Shown: positions 11,271 through 22,135 of the stretch, piece by piece
Position numbering within the stretch: the first letter of the stretch is position 1
Layout of the letters: each line of letters begins with the position of its first letter
Source of the DNA: Luidia sarsii
Lineage: Eukaryota; Echinodermata; Asteroidea; Paxillosida; Luidiidae
Reading direction: 5' to 3'
Length of the DNA stretch: 64,000 nucleotides
Assembly: GCA_949987565.1 (NCBI GenBank)
Contig: OX465111.1
Coordinates: 20,029,960-20,093,959, forward strand
The notes under the pieces: model-generated
Told to the model about the DNA's origin: nothing
Database searches by the model: none
The model's input: only the letters and a program-made list of their open reading frames with translations
Position numbers and translations under genes: made by a program

Positions 11271-11850
11271 TAGTCAGTTAAATGAGTTTGGTATACAGGT
11301 GTATATTTTGGACAAGATCCATAAAGTTCAGTGTGTAGCAATTTGCTCAGTTAAATGAGTTTGGTATATTTTGGACAAGATCCACAAGGTTCAGTGTGTA
11401 GCAATTTGCTCGTTAAATGAGTTTGGTATATTTTGGACAAGATCCACAAGGTTCAGTGTGTAGCAATTTGCTCAGTTACAGTAAATGAGTTTGATGTATT
11501 TTGGACAAGATCCATAAGGTTCAGTGTGTAGCAATTTGCTCAGTTAAATGAGTTTGGTATATTTTGGACAAGATCCACAAGGTTCAGTGTGTAGCAATTT
11601 GCTCAGTTAAATGAGTTTGGTATATTTTGGACAAGATCTATAAGGTTCAGTGTGTAGCAATTTGCTCAGTTAAATGAGTTTGGTATATTTTGGACAAGAT
11701 CCACAAGGTTCAGTGTGTAGCAATTTGCTCAGTTACAGTAAATGAGTTTGATGTATTTTGGACAAGATCCATAAGGTTCAGTGTGTAGCAATTTGCTCAG
11801 TTAAATGAGTTTGGTATATTTTGGACAAGATCCATGTAGGGTTCAGTCTG
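11271..11850. repeat. 63-bp tandem repeat with higher-order periodicity
   Basis: About nine units containing TTTGCTCAGTTAAATGAG, TGGACAAGATCCA and TTCAGTGTGTAGCAA. A variant unit with an inserted TTACAG appears twice, four units apart (near 11477 and 11733), pointing to duplication of a four-unit block. Confidence 0.92.
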
Positions 11851-12249
11851 TAGCTCAATGATCAATGAATCACATATTGGATAGGATAGAGTACAGAGCA
11901 ATACAGTATTGTAGGTGCATGCAGAAACAGCAGGCCAACACATCACTTCACACATGCTGAGGTCCTACTGTTTGTGTGGTCGTTTGTCTAGCATGATTTT
12001 CAACCCCCCAAGGTGTCAATTTTTGAAGGCAAATACCTGAGGTGGCCCATCAAAGTAGTGGGGTGGGCCGCCTCCCAGTGTAATAATATGTAGGGGAAAA
12101 CCCTGCTGCGTGACAGTGTGACTGTTTACATCAGTCTGTCAGCCACTGATATACAGTAGGTTCAAACCCCAAAGAGTATTGCAATGGACAATGCCAAAAG
12201 CACACCTGAATCTAAAACAGTTATCTCTCTCAATAAAGGAAAACAATAG

Positions 12250-12418
12250 CAGGGCTGGCATTTCCATCCTCTCGAGACCTTTCTCAAAGGCAGTTGTTAG
12301 TATACAATGCATTTATGGCTTCAAACTGCCTACAGAATTAAATATCAAACATGCAAATCTCAAGAAAAGTGGAGGGCCTGACATTTCGATCCTAGCAGGA
12401 CCTTCCTCAAAGGTAGAG
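12250..12418 (-). mobile_element. Two family A hairpin copies
   Basis: TCTCGAGACCTTTCTCAAAG near 12270 and GACATTTCGATCCTAGCAGG at 12381, both in the same orientation. Confidence 0.65.
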
Positions 12419-13054
12419 TCAGTATACAGATTCAGCCTGGACGCACAAGCACTGGAACGGCCACTGACTGACACAAATGGTTTCCATAGTCCATACACAA
12501 TCTCCCTGAAGTATAGACTCACTCACTGCTAATTTGCCAGGAATGTGGCAGCGCTGGACAGCTTCTCACACAGCACACAAAACCATAAAACGCCAGCTTT
12601 CCCTAGCAGTATTTTCTCTAGTTTCCTTCTTACTTTTTTTTTTTTTTTTTTTTTTGGGGGGGGGGGGTTTAGGAGCGGTTTAGGTCTGACAACAATGCTT
12701 TATACCTCCTTGCACAGGTCTACATATACTGGTACAGTAGGAAATGGAGAGCGACATTTTGCTGTCAATAAAATCCACAAGTGTATTGAAGGCTGCGCTG
12801 TATGGCATTGGTACTTGTGAACCATTTAGTCATACGTGACACAGACTATTTTTCTAAAGAGATTAAAGTTTTCTGGAAAAGAGCAAACTTTAAACACGCT
12901 GCCTCAGTCCCCCGCTGCTAGGTACTGTAGGGTCGCCCACACAAACTTACTGACACCCTGGATAATACATTATAACCGCACACGGCTAAATTCAAAAGCT
13001 TACATGTATGTGGGCCACTGGAAAATAAAGTTCAGTGGTGGTCTTAAACTCTTC
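12419..13054. other. Spacer with a T run next to a G run
   Basis: A long T tract followed directly by a G tract at 12632-12667. The rest is unremarkable. Confidence 0.5.
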
Positions 13055-13551
13055 AGCCGCGTTTCCACTGGACTAAAATTTAACCGAGACGATGGTTAAA
13101 TTTCCAATGGTCAAATTTGACCGTCAAACTCACTTGGACTTTTGAGTCGGGTAAATTTAACCGAGACGATGGTTAAAGTAACCGAGCTGGCAATATAACG
13201 GCTCATGAAGGTCATGTGTCAGCCGGATACACAATGTACGTGTGTATATCTAGCGCGCGATATGAAGCAGACGCTGTGCACAGTGCATGTACGTGTTACG
13301 TCTTAGGCCGGATGTGGTTTTTTACCGAGTCGCGTTTAACCGAGTGATGCGCTTCCACTGGACTAATCGGCTCGGTTAAACTTACCTGGTCACTTTTATT
13401 TGGCAGAGGTTGGCCGGTAAAAGTAACCATTCGGCTCGGTTAAATTAACCGAGAGGAAATTAAACTGGGCCGTTTCCACTGGACTTAAAATGGGAAAAGT
13501 AACCATAGTCTCGGTTACTTTGACCAAAATAAGTCCAGTGGAAACGCGGCT
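13055..13551. mobile_element. MITE with perfect 20-bp terminal inverted repeats
   Basis: AGCCGCGTTTCCACTGGACT at 13055-13074 is exactly mirrored at 13532-13551, with weaker similarity extending inward (ACCGAGAC...GGTT). TTAA follows the right end (13552-13555) but not the left end. No transposase is present. Confidence 0.88.
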
Positions 13552-13870
13552 TTAACCAATTCCCGTCGGGACCTGTGAATTCAGAGCGCTGGTGGGGTTG
13601 CTATGCGCTGGACCCTCCAAATCCAGGCACCACTACTTTTCAGCCTACATGTACATGTACCACAAAACAATATACACGTGTACATAGCATGCTAGCATGG
13701 CAAAGGCTAAGCAGAGATCTGACACATTTGTACTTGCACGTATGACTCTTTTGACTAATGAGCACTTATTGATTTACATGTACATGTACAATCAAATATG
13801 GACAGTCATGTACATGTGTACTTACTTACAGTAATTGCTTACTGACTAGATTCACCAAAATGCATTTATC
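13552..13870. other. Spacer with short ACATGT runs
   Basis: ACATGT runs near 13647, 13776 and 13808. No gene seen. Confidence 0.5.
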
Positions 13871-13925
13871 TCAAAATTTAGTGGGCCTGATGTTCCGATC
13901 CTAGCAGGACCTTCCTCAAAGGCAT
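13871..13925 (-). mobile_element. Family A hairpin copy
   Basis: GATGTTCCGATCCTAGCAGG followed by ACCTTCCTCAAAGG. Confidence 0.65.
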
Positions 13926-14091
13926 TTCAAATATTGATTGATTTATTTCACAGGTATTTATTATTTCTGATTGTTTAGCGGGTTTTTTAAATGGCACACT
14001 AATCAAGATCCCCTTGTGTGGCAGTCATCAGGTCATCGGCAGTATTCGGCACTAAAAAGTGGCTCAGTACATGTACATGTATAGATAAATA

Positions 14092-14273
14092 CAGTGGAAT
14101 GTCGCTATAATGAACATCCCGGGATGGGATCCATGAAATTAGTTTGGTATAGCGGTCATTCATTATACCAGTTGCAGCCACATATTTTGTACACAAAAAT
14201 CGGGAGCCAAAGGCCATGTTCGTTATAGCTGAATGTTCGGCATATCAGCGTTTGTTATAGCAATGTTCTACTG
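14092..14273. mobile_element. pogo/Tc1-type MITE
   Basis: The left end CAGTGGAATGTCGCTATAA and the right end TTATAGCAATGTTCTACTG are inverted with few mismatches. CAGT(G/A)GAA...GCTATAA is the style of pogo-like ends, and TA precedes the left end. Several TTATAG motifs occur inside. Confidence 0.7.
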
Positions 14274-14785
14274 TGCATGTTTATCATTTCATCCCTCTGT
14301 CTATTGACAGGAGTGGACAAAGCCAGCTTATAAGGGATTAGGTCTACTATCTACAGTACCAAGGCAGGAAAAACAACAGTACATGTATGTACAGTAATGT
14401 CATCATTACATGTACTTGGCTTACTTATCCGTTACATCTCACTATCAGTGGCATCTTCATTTGACAGATCTAAGGTAAGAGTACTGAAGACACTCAGCAG
14501 GTTTACATGGTGGATTCATAATGTAAGCATGCTTGTGGTTAATGGTGACACCAAGCCCATAAATCTCTTCCAAGTTCCAAGAAGGAGAATGGCTCTGGGA
14601 GCTGCCGGTATTCAACTCAACGACAATGACTATGAAGTACATGTAGTTCACAATGACTTTACTTGTGCTGTGTGTCTGAAATTTTTTATTGAAAAATATT
14701 TTTACAATTTGGTTGGACTTGGACTTAAACCTGAGACCTCTTGTTTCACATATATAGTTGGCCGTTTGGATTTAGCTACCACTTG
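14274..14785. other. Spacer with a decayed SINE end, no gene called
   Basis: A 129-codon frame spans it but its last part is a decayed tRNA-like SINE (ACTTAAACCTGAGACCTC near 14724), so it is not coding. Confidence 0.45.
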
Positions 14786-14839
14786 AGGGTTAGGGTTGGG
14801 GTTAGGGTTGGGGTTGGGGTTAGGGTTGGGGTTGGGGTT
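14786..14839 (+). repeat. Interstitial telomere-like array
   Basis: Alternating TTAGGG and TTGGGG units. TTAGGG is the usual animal telomere repeat. Decayed GGGTT words continue to about 14875. Confidence 0.85.
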
Positions 14840-14984
14840 TCAGTTATAGTTAGATGTAGGGCTAGGGTTGGGATAGTTCAGGTGTTATAAATACATGTAC
14901 ATGTACATGTACATGTAGCACTGGTCTCAGGTTCGTCCCAATCCAACCAGTTTTTCTTAGCTTTTTGTTTTTAATTGAAAAAAG

Positions 14985-15320
14985 GCAAAAACAAACTTGA
15001 CTGGACCCGGGACTTGAACCCGAGACCTCTGGACTAACATGCCAGTGCTCTTACAGTGTACATACATCTACATGTACATGTACCATCTGAGCTATCCAGC
15101 CCTTAGATGGTGGCCTCCCAAATTCGCTGGGGTGGGGGTGCCAGTCAGAAGCAAGCAATTTAACTCCCGCATATTTCTTAAATCCTGAGTCCGATATTCT
15201 TTCCTTGATTTGTTGTCAGCAAAAAAAAATTGCCGACAAAAAGTCAGCTGCGAAAGCCATTGCAGAAACAAGTTCTTATTCACACATTGCCTGCTATGGG
15301 AGTCCTTATTCAAAAGACCC
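14985..15320 (-). mobile_element. tRNA-like SINE (family E), interrupted copy
   Basis: On the minus strand: GGGCTGGATAGCTCAGATGG (A-box region), an inserted ACATGT run (15056-15082), then GAGGTCTCGGGTTCAAGTCC (B box). The family head (TGGGGGTGCCAGTCAGAAGC on plus) follows to about 15320. Confidence 0.8.
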
Positions 15321-15540
15321 CAAGCATGATCCCCTCTCCAAAAGACAAACTTCCTCTCTATGATTATGAATAAACTGGCACCTCACACTGTAAACCAATA
15401 GAGTGGGAGGGGTGGTAATCCCGGCAACAACTTGGACGAACCCCTACCATTTGTACAAGTTCCATGGCGTGTGTACAAATTGTCCCTGTCTGCCTACAAT
15501 GTAGCTTTACATACTGCTCCATGTGTTCATGTGTGACTGT
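15321..15540. other. Short spacer, no gene seen
   Basis: Ordinary sequence between the SINE and a TGTACA cluster. Confidence 0.4.
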
Positions 15541-15645
15541 GTGTACACATGTACACTGTACAGTTGTACATGTACGTGTACTTTGCAAAGGGCAAGGTGT
15601 ACACACACATGTACAGTACAGTGTGTGTACATGTACGTGTAGTAC
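15541..15645. repeat. TGTACA-rich cluster
   Basis: Interrupted GTACATGTAC words with GTGTGTAC. Confidence 0.75.
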
Positions 15646-15949
15646 GGAGCACATTGTGGACATCACGTTTCTGCGCCGATTTCTTTTGTGAACCCAGCTT
15701 AGAGTCAGGACAAAGTGGAATTTCTGGTCTGCTTTTGGGCTCCACAGAATCGCCAGACTCAAAAAATAAATAATAAAACTCAGAATCATAACAAAATCGC
15801 AGACAATTCAATGAAAAATCTCCCAGATCTCTCTTCGGAATCAATTGATCCAGACTACACTGTGAAATCAAAACAAATAAAATGGGATTTGAAGGTTTTC
15901 ATGGTGAGAATAGCAAAGGTAATACGGTAGGTTTGCGGTAAGCCGGTAA

Positions 15950-16055
15950 CACCATGCAAAGTTCTCTTCTGTAGTTTTGTGAGTTCTGAAAAGAACCGGA
16001 GGAACTTGACGTTTCGAACAGTATGCTCTGTTGGTCTTCAGTCCTGAGACAGAAT
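15950..16055 (-). mobile_element. Family B element: histone-like hairpin plus hammerhead-like core
   Basis: On the minus strand: CTGAAGA, a stem AACAG/CTGTT, then CGAAACGTCAAG, then GGTTCTTTTCAGAACT (last pair of the hairpin lost). It resembles 57745-57835 and 23495-23575. Confidence 0.65.
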
Positions 16056-17035
16056 AATTTGTGGATTTTTCTGAGTGTGGAAAGGGGAGGGGTGGTTGAG
16101 GTAAATAAACAGATTTGTTGTACTTTTTACAATCAGTTGAAATACTGCAAAAGCTTTTGAAAATATCAGAAAATATCAGGCACCTACTGAGTACTGACAT
16201 AACCTCAGGATTCTTTCTCTCCTGGTACATTACTGTGATCCTACATGTAGTTCTCAAATGCATCCACTACTAGCTACAAGTGATTCAAACACTGAATGTT
16301 TCATGACAAACGTCGGAAGTGAAAGGTGTTCATTGCCATTTGCACCACTTTGAAAAACGGTAAATAATTACGACCATCTCAATCCCAAACCTGAACTCAG
16401 TGGCAGTGCTTTCTGGGAACGTCTGGTCGTCTCTTAGGAGAATATTTTTTTCATAAATTACCGGTTAGTCCGAAATGTTGTTTTCCAACATTTCAGCAGA
16501 ACAGCTGTTGCCTGACATTGGTATCAGAAAAGTACAGTATGGCATCCCTGTTCTTACCACTCACCCTCCCTCTCAAACCTTTGAATGTTTTCTAATTATG
16601 AGGTCCATGTTCATTGTAGGTGAACTACCCTTACACTGTACAGTACTTTACAATGTTCCAGCATGCACATTATCAGCACAGGGGCATGCAAAAGCAACAT
16701 ACAGTACACATGTGTTTAGCTTTACAATGTAATGTAACACTATGGAGTGGAATTTTCCTTGCAGGGCTGGGGATTGAGATGAGACTGCAGAAGACTAAAA
16801 TAGAAGGCATACTGCTCTGCAAGGAATGAAAGGTTGCATTTTAGAGGTTTTTGTGCGATGTTATCATATCAGGGTTTCTTTAATTGCACGAGCCAGAAGG
16901 ACACGAAGAATGCTGGACGAAGAGAAAGCTGTGAAGAAAACCACAACTGAAAGTGCAGTAATACAATTTGGCAAAGTGATGACATGACTGACTTCAATGA
17001 TCACAAACTAAATATCAGAATTGCAGAAGGAGTGA
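16056..17035. other. Spacer, no gene seen
   Basis: No repeat family or exon recognised. Small open frames lack domains. Confidence 0.45.
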
Positions 17036-17039
17036 CAGT

Positions 17040-17098
17040 GCAACTTTCAATCGTGGCAGGACCATTTGAGAGAAGTCCTGCTAAGATTGAAGTTTTTT
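17040..17098. mobile_element. Decayed family A hairpin
   Basis: CAATCGTGGCAGGACCATTTG followed by AAGTCCTGCTAAGATTGAAG, an inverted pair with the family's words. Confidence 0.5.
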
Positions 17099-17274
17099 AG
17101 GTTTTTTTTTAGATCGATTTTATGATATACGGCCTTGAGTGCCGTCTCCCAGCAAGGTTTGAGGAGTAACAACCACTGCTAAGGCCTGGGACAAATGCAA
17201 AAATGCTTTCGCTGCTAAAGTCGTGATGGCCAAAAAGGCGCAACCATCAGCATTTAACCCTATCCCTATCACCG

Positions 17275-17440
17275 TTAGCCTAACTCTATTCTGCTGACCC
17301 CAACAGTATCCAACAAGCATGAAAAAGTGAAGCCTGCTGATCCCAACAGTACCCAACAAGCATGAAAAAGTGAAGCCTGCTGATCCCAACAGTACCCAAC
17401 AGTGGATACTGTTGGGTTCAGCAGGGTCGTGCAATGATGG
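17275..17440. repeat. 43-bp tandem repeat
   Basis: About 2.5 units of CTGATCCCAACAGTACCC, AACAAGCATG and AAAAAGTGAAGC, then an inverted CTGTTGGGTTCAGCAGGG. Related CCAACA words recur at 17700-17800. Confidence 0.8.
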
Positions 17441-17539
17441 TAATATTGCAGTAACTTTGCATACAATTGCCAGGCCCAACAAAAATCCAACTGTATTGTA
17501 CAGTGTTGATCCCAGCAAAGACCAACACTCATGTGTTAG

Positions 17540-17650
17540 GCCTTTTCTTTTGGGACTTTTCTTTTGAGACTTTTCTCTTGAGCCTTTTCTCTTGGGCCTT
17601 TTCTTTGTGGTCTTTCCCTTTAGGCCCTTTGTTTTGGGGCTTTTCTATAG
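17540..17650. repeat. Degenerate 15-bp pyrimidine tandem repeat
   Basis: CTTTTCTCTTGGGC-like units repeated about seven times. Confidence 0.75.
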
Positions 17651-17820
17651 ATTTTTTTTGACTATCTTCATTGTGTGGCTGCCAGGCCAGACAACCATGC
17701 TGACCCCAACAATCCTCAACACAGTTTTTAGTACTGTACACTGCTGAACCCAACAGAGGACAACTGGCCCCAAAATTGGTTGGCTTTTGTTGGAGTCAGC
17801 AGGGTTAGGGTTAAACATAG

Positions 17821-18267
17821 GACATTGCTATGGCCCATACGCCATAGCCTGGCTTGTATATGAATCATACACGTTTCAAAGCAAAACAAGTATGACTAAG
17901 TACTGCAGTAATATGCACAGGACACATGTACAACTTGGCAGACCTTAGTGATATAATAGTCAACGCATTACATTGTGCACATGCAGAATACATACATGTA
18001 TAATGCAGGGCCTACAATGAAATAATTAAGGCAATGATGTTATGTACCGGTACATCACGTAAACAAGATACTTTATGTAATAACTGCACAAGTCCATGTA
18101 CAATGTTTTGTGAATATGTAAATTTATACAAGTAATGAAGCACTTGTTCATGTACGCACAAGTATGACCATATGTGCAGGTATAGGTCAAAATACAGTAT
18201 ACACGTGTGTATGTACACATGTACGTATGCATTGTAATAATGCTACTAAATAATATAAATTTTTTCA
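17821..18267. other. Spacer, nothing recognised
   Basis: A few TGTACA words. No gene or mobile element. Confidence 0.45.
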
Positions 18268-18741
18268 AAATTTAGTGGGCCTGACATTTCGTTTTGAAAT
18301 TTGCATTTTGGTAATTTTAATCAGTAAGCAGTTTGCAACATTTTTGTATATCACTCTAATATTACTTTTATTAGTCTGATAATAAAGTGTGTAATTGAAA
18401 TGGTATGATGTAGGGTAAAAGCAGGGTTATTCGACCGTTTAAGAAAAGCCAAATATTCGACCAACTGTTTACTTTTTGTATACAGCTGGTCAAATTCCCC
18501 TCCCAGTCAAAAATACCTGCACTTACCTACTTAGTACTTCTACATTACATAATAATTAGTACTCAAATAAAAACTACTCTACAAATTACAATGCTAGCTA
18601 CATGTAACTGCAGCTCTTGTAAATTGTACACAATGTAGTTGAAGCCCTTTTTAAACAAACTACCACAGTATTTTGAGATTTCAATCTAACAACTTAACAA
18701 GGGCTACAGTTACTGTAGCCATATTTTTATGTGGTATATTG

Positions 18742-18890
18742 CTAGTCCGAGGAACTTGGACCCGACAAGTCACCCTTTTTTTATCTAATTTTGAAATTTT
18801 GAGATTCGGGTGACTATAGTGTAGGTCACCCGAATCTCAACATTTTATAAAAAAAAGGGTGACTTGTCGGGTCCAAGTTACTCGGACTAG
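18742..18890. mobile_element. Long fold-back (hairpin) element
   Basis: The two arms (18742-18813 and 18825-18890) are near-perfect inverted copies. CTAGTCCGAG is mirrored by CTCGGACTAG, and GGACCCGACAAGTCACCC by GGGTGACTTGTCGGGTCC. They are separated by about ten bases. Confidence 0.9.
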
Positions 18891-19019
18891 TAAGTATAAT
18901 TATTGCCATAACAATTACAGTACTGTATAATTATGAAATGATAGGAAATGCAAGGACAAGATAAACCAACATTACACAAATAACACTGGCAATCACAGCA
19001 TCGGGTATTGTAACCTGTA

Positions 19020-19690
19020 CTTGAGCTATGGATCGAACAAAGCAACACAATTACCGTCAAATTCCAAGTTCAAGAATAGCGTGACCTCCGCGTCCAACAC
19101 TGACAAGACTAAGGCCGGGGCCTTGGCACGACCACGGTCCAACAAGCACCTTGCTCTAGAGCTGGTCACTTCCACCGTTTTTAGACTCCCGAATTCCCCC
19201 TCAAAGCCGGCTCCGAAAGCGACAACAGAGCGTCCATCGGTGGGGCAACACCCGGAGCAAGCGTTCTACACGCCTTAAATCCGCAAAACGACGGTGAAAG
19301 AGGGAGGAAAAGGGAGGGAGAATCGGAGTCCGTGGTCGAGAGGCAAACGTCAACGGGCAGGTTATGGAGGTCGTATGGTTGTGTGTACAGACTGTCCATA
19401 GGATAGTGCACACACGTTGGTCGTGCACATAGCACACACCGTACGGACCACAACAACAAACACCGCCCTCACACACATACATACACACACACACACACAA
19501 AAAACCTCCAAAGCCAAGAGAATCAACACAAAACCTCACCTTCAAATTCTTTCAAATTGACCCATTTTTCCTCCCGCCAATTTACGCTGCTGGGGCCAAG
19601 GTCGCTCTACGGGACCTGGCCGTCCCGGACTGAGGTAGAGTCGGTGCTGGGCTGGCCGGCCAAATGGCGGAAATTGGCCGGTTAGATCGG
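19020..19690. other. GC/CpG-richer unique island
   Basis: Repeat-free apart from a short CA run at 19480-19500. Open frames exist on both strands but none shows a domain. On the minus strand GAAG/GTGAGG near 19540 could be a donor of an untranslated first exon. Confidence 0.3.
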
Positions 19691-20229
19691 GGTAGTTGTG
19701 TGGGTTTCGAGGGGTTTGGGGTTTTTTTTTATTCGATATTTTTTTTTTTACTGGGGTGTTTTATGCATGGTGTATACAGCATCCATAGCACGTGTGAACC
19801 CCTACGACCGTTATTAGGGGCACCCGTATTATTATTGTGTATCATGCACCGTAGTTTTTTTTGCGTGTGGACGAATGGGAGGAAAGAGAGAGATAGGGTG
19901 AGGGGGAGAAAAAAACTAGGATGAGTAGAAAAAAAATCGAATTGGAAAGAACGAATACGAACAGTGACCCGAGGTGTATGACGTCACGAACTGACCATGC
20001 CATGACCCTATCTATTCAATTAAAGGGTACAGTGTACACCCTACGCCCTGCCCATTCCGATCAAAATGAAAGCATATTATTTGATTCTGAAGAACATTGC
20101 TCTTTTTCACGGGGCATACTTTTCCCATATCCTATGAAACCACTTATTTTCAAATTTACACCGTTTTGTAATTCATGGCCGTTTGAAAAATCGACTCCAA
20201 TTTGCTTAACATTTAAATGCAATTAGACT
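19691..20229. other. Spacer, nothing recognised
   Basis: T runs near 19725-19750. No gene seen. Confidence 0.4.
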
Positions 20230-20600
20230 TAGAGGTCATTGATTAGTTCATAATCTTGATTTATTCTCGACAAGGGTAATCACTTCCTTCCTCCATGGTC
20301 TAATTAATAGCCGTATTTAACCTACTTATTTAACGGGGGTTGCTGCAAATATGATTTAACTGGCGATCTGCCAGGGAAGGCTTTCTCATAATTCATCATC
20401 AACTGCGTGATTCATGAACTTTGATTAATCAAATTAGTCAATGTCCATCGCGCTCTGTCAATCCCGCCTGGTAGGAAATTGTCACGAGAGGGCGGTATAC
20501 CGTTTTAATCCGCCGTCTGTGATGAATACCACATGCACAGTGAGCAAGCATTGATTACGTTTTTATTTCTGACCCAGTCGATTTTCTATTTTTTGTCTGT
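20230..20600. promoter_or_regulatory. Candidate noncoding regulatory segment
   Basis: Repeat-free and dense in TAAT-type words (TAATTAATAG, TTGATTAATCAAATTAG), without an open frame of note. It could be an enhancer, but this is inferred from composition only. Confidence 0.2.
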
Positions 20601-20811
20601 ACCTTTCGTGAAGTGCGCCCTCTACCTTCAAGTTCATTACCGCCAGATGGGTGTAGAACGAATTATCAACGAATAATTATGGCGAAAATAAGAAAAAAGA
20701 GTTTATTGAATAAAAAAATATATAAAAAAATTAAAGAAAACTTTGACATGAAAATTATCCCGATCCAGTTTAAGTTTTTTCTGTGCTATTTTTTTAAAAT
20801 TAATTCTGCCT

Positions 20812-20875
20812 TTGAGAAAGGTTCTGCTAGTATCGAGACTACAGTACAGGCCCTTCTAATTTTCTTTTTTGTGAT
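20812..20875 (+). mobile_element. Family A hairpin copy
   Basis: TTTGAGAAAGGTTCTGCTAG followed by TATCGAGACTACA. Confidence 0.55.
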
Positions 20876-21079
20876 GTTTTTAATTTGTTCAAAAGTTCCT
20901 AGTCATTTTTTTTTTAATTGTTCGACGAAAATAAAAATGCAGCGTTCTTCAAACTTGCGGCCTGATTTGTCTAGTCTTGATAGAAATCAGGGTTTGATGT
21001 TTCAGTAACTGTTTATCACACCAGCACTCTACCATTGTGTAAAATTTGTATTCAATTTCATCGAACAAATTCAAGGAAA

Positions 21080-21640
21080 TCGTACGGGACCTTTTTATAA
21101 CCATTTTGAAAAATTGGAAAATTTGACTGGACCCGCGAGTTCATAATTATACCAGCGGTTTTTTTTATGAAGTCGTGACCTTCCCAAATTCGCAATAATC
21201 TTTGCGATGCCAGGGTGGATCGAGGCACCAGTTCGAAGCATTTGCTCTCTATTTTGTAGCCAGGTTTATTGTTTATTGGTTGTACGCATCTGAATTAAAA
21301 CATGGGGCGTGGTCCGTGCAGCCGAATTCAAGAAACTGCAAATGTTGCGCAACTTACGCAACATTTTGCGGCCTTTGCTAATTATTGCTGAAAAGAGTCT
21401 TTGTGGCGCAAGATTTACGCAAGATTTTGTAAGTTGAGTAATTTACGCAACTTTTCTTGAAATCGGCTGCTGGAGATAGATGCTTTTTGATGGAGCGCCC
21501 CTCCCCCATTCTGGCAAAGACTAGTTTACTACCTAGGGAAGCTGTCATCTAAGGACTGGACAGCTTGTAAGGTAAGAGGGCTGGTACACAAAACTCAGGT
21601 CCAAGTCACGAATGTTTTGCTAATAATTTCCAAAACGATC
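21080..21640. mobile_element. Decayed tRNA-like SINE (family E) copies
   Basis: A minus-strand copy (AAAATTTGACTGGACCCG near 21118) is followed by a plus-strand copy. The plus copy's head (CATCTGAATTAAAACATGGG near 21290) and body (TTCTGGCAAAGACTAGTTTA near 21510) are split by a nested MITE. Pol III boxes are eroded. Confidence 0.65.
21318..21470. mobile_element. 153-bp MITE nested in a SINE
   Basis: GCAGCCGAATTCAAGAAA at the left is mirrored by TTTCTTGAAATCGGCTGC at the right (17 of 18). Inside are repeated TTACGCAA words. It separates parts of the SINE that are contiguous at 53320-53420. Confidence 0.8.
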
Positions 21641-21655
21641 TTTCTGAAACGTTAC

Positions 21656-21840
21656 AGGGTCTGACATTTCAATCCTAGCAGGACCTTTCTTAAGGGGTTA
21701 GGGGTTGGGGCTGGGGCTGAGGCTGGGGGCTGGGTGCTGGGTGGCTGGGATTGGGTGCTGGGTGGCTGGGGGTTGAATGGCTGGGTGGCTGGGGATTGGG
21801 GGCTGGGTTCTGGGTGGCTGGGTGTTGGGAGTTGTAGGAC
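21656..21840. repeat. Family A hairpin followed by a GGGGCT repeat
   Basis: TGACATTTCAATCCTAGCAG at 21661, then about 145 bases of GGGGCTGG/GGGTGGCTGG words, a strand able to form G-quadruplexes. Confidence 0.75.
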
Positions 21841-21879
21841 AGTACCCGAAGACACAATGCCATCAAGTGGTGCTTATTT

Positions 21880-22135
21880 GTGACCCGGCACAGCATAATG
21901 AGGAATAACCCCCACTTTTGAGATTTTGAGGTTTTCTAATGATGTGAAAGAGTATACCATTAGCTTTCAAATGATATTAAAATAATTCTAATATCCTCTA
22001 ATACTTGCAATTTCCGAAAATAAAAAAGAAAGAAAATTGATTTGTAATCGAATTGTGAAGATATTTTAGCTTCAGGCGTTGTTTACTCAAAAAGTGTTTT
22101 GGTGGGATATTCCTCATGTCGTTGTGCTGGGTCAC
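21880..22135. mobile_element. MITE with GTGACCCGGCACAGC terminal repeats, copy 2
   Basis: Left end GTGACCCGGCACAGC (21880-21894) and right end GTTGTGCTGGGTCAC (22121-22135). Shorter than 5614-6052 and inverted relative to it. ATTT flanks both sides. Confidence 0.85.

Noticed and set aside
11271..11850. A CRISPR array
   Set aside because: The units are contiguous without unique spacers and the genome is animal. It is an ordinary tandem repeat.
14397..14786. 129-codon plus-strand frame
   Set aside because: Its end is a decayed SINE and its start lies in an ACATGT word. No domain.
19021..19278. An 85-codon plus-strand coding exon
   Set aside because: No domain and no splice sites that fit. 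The open frame is explained by GC-richer composition.
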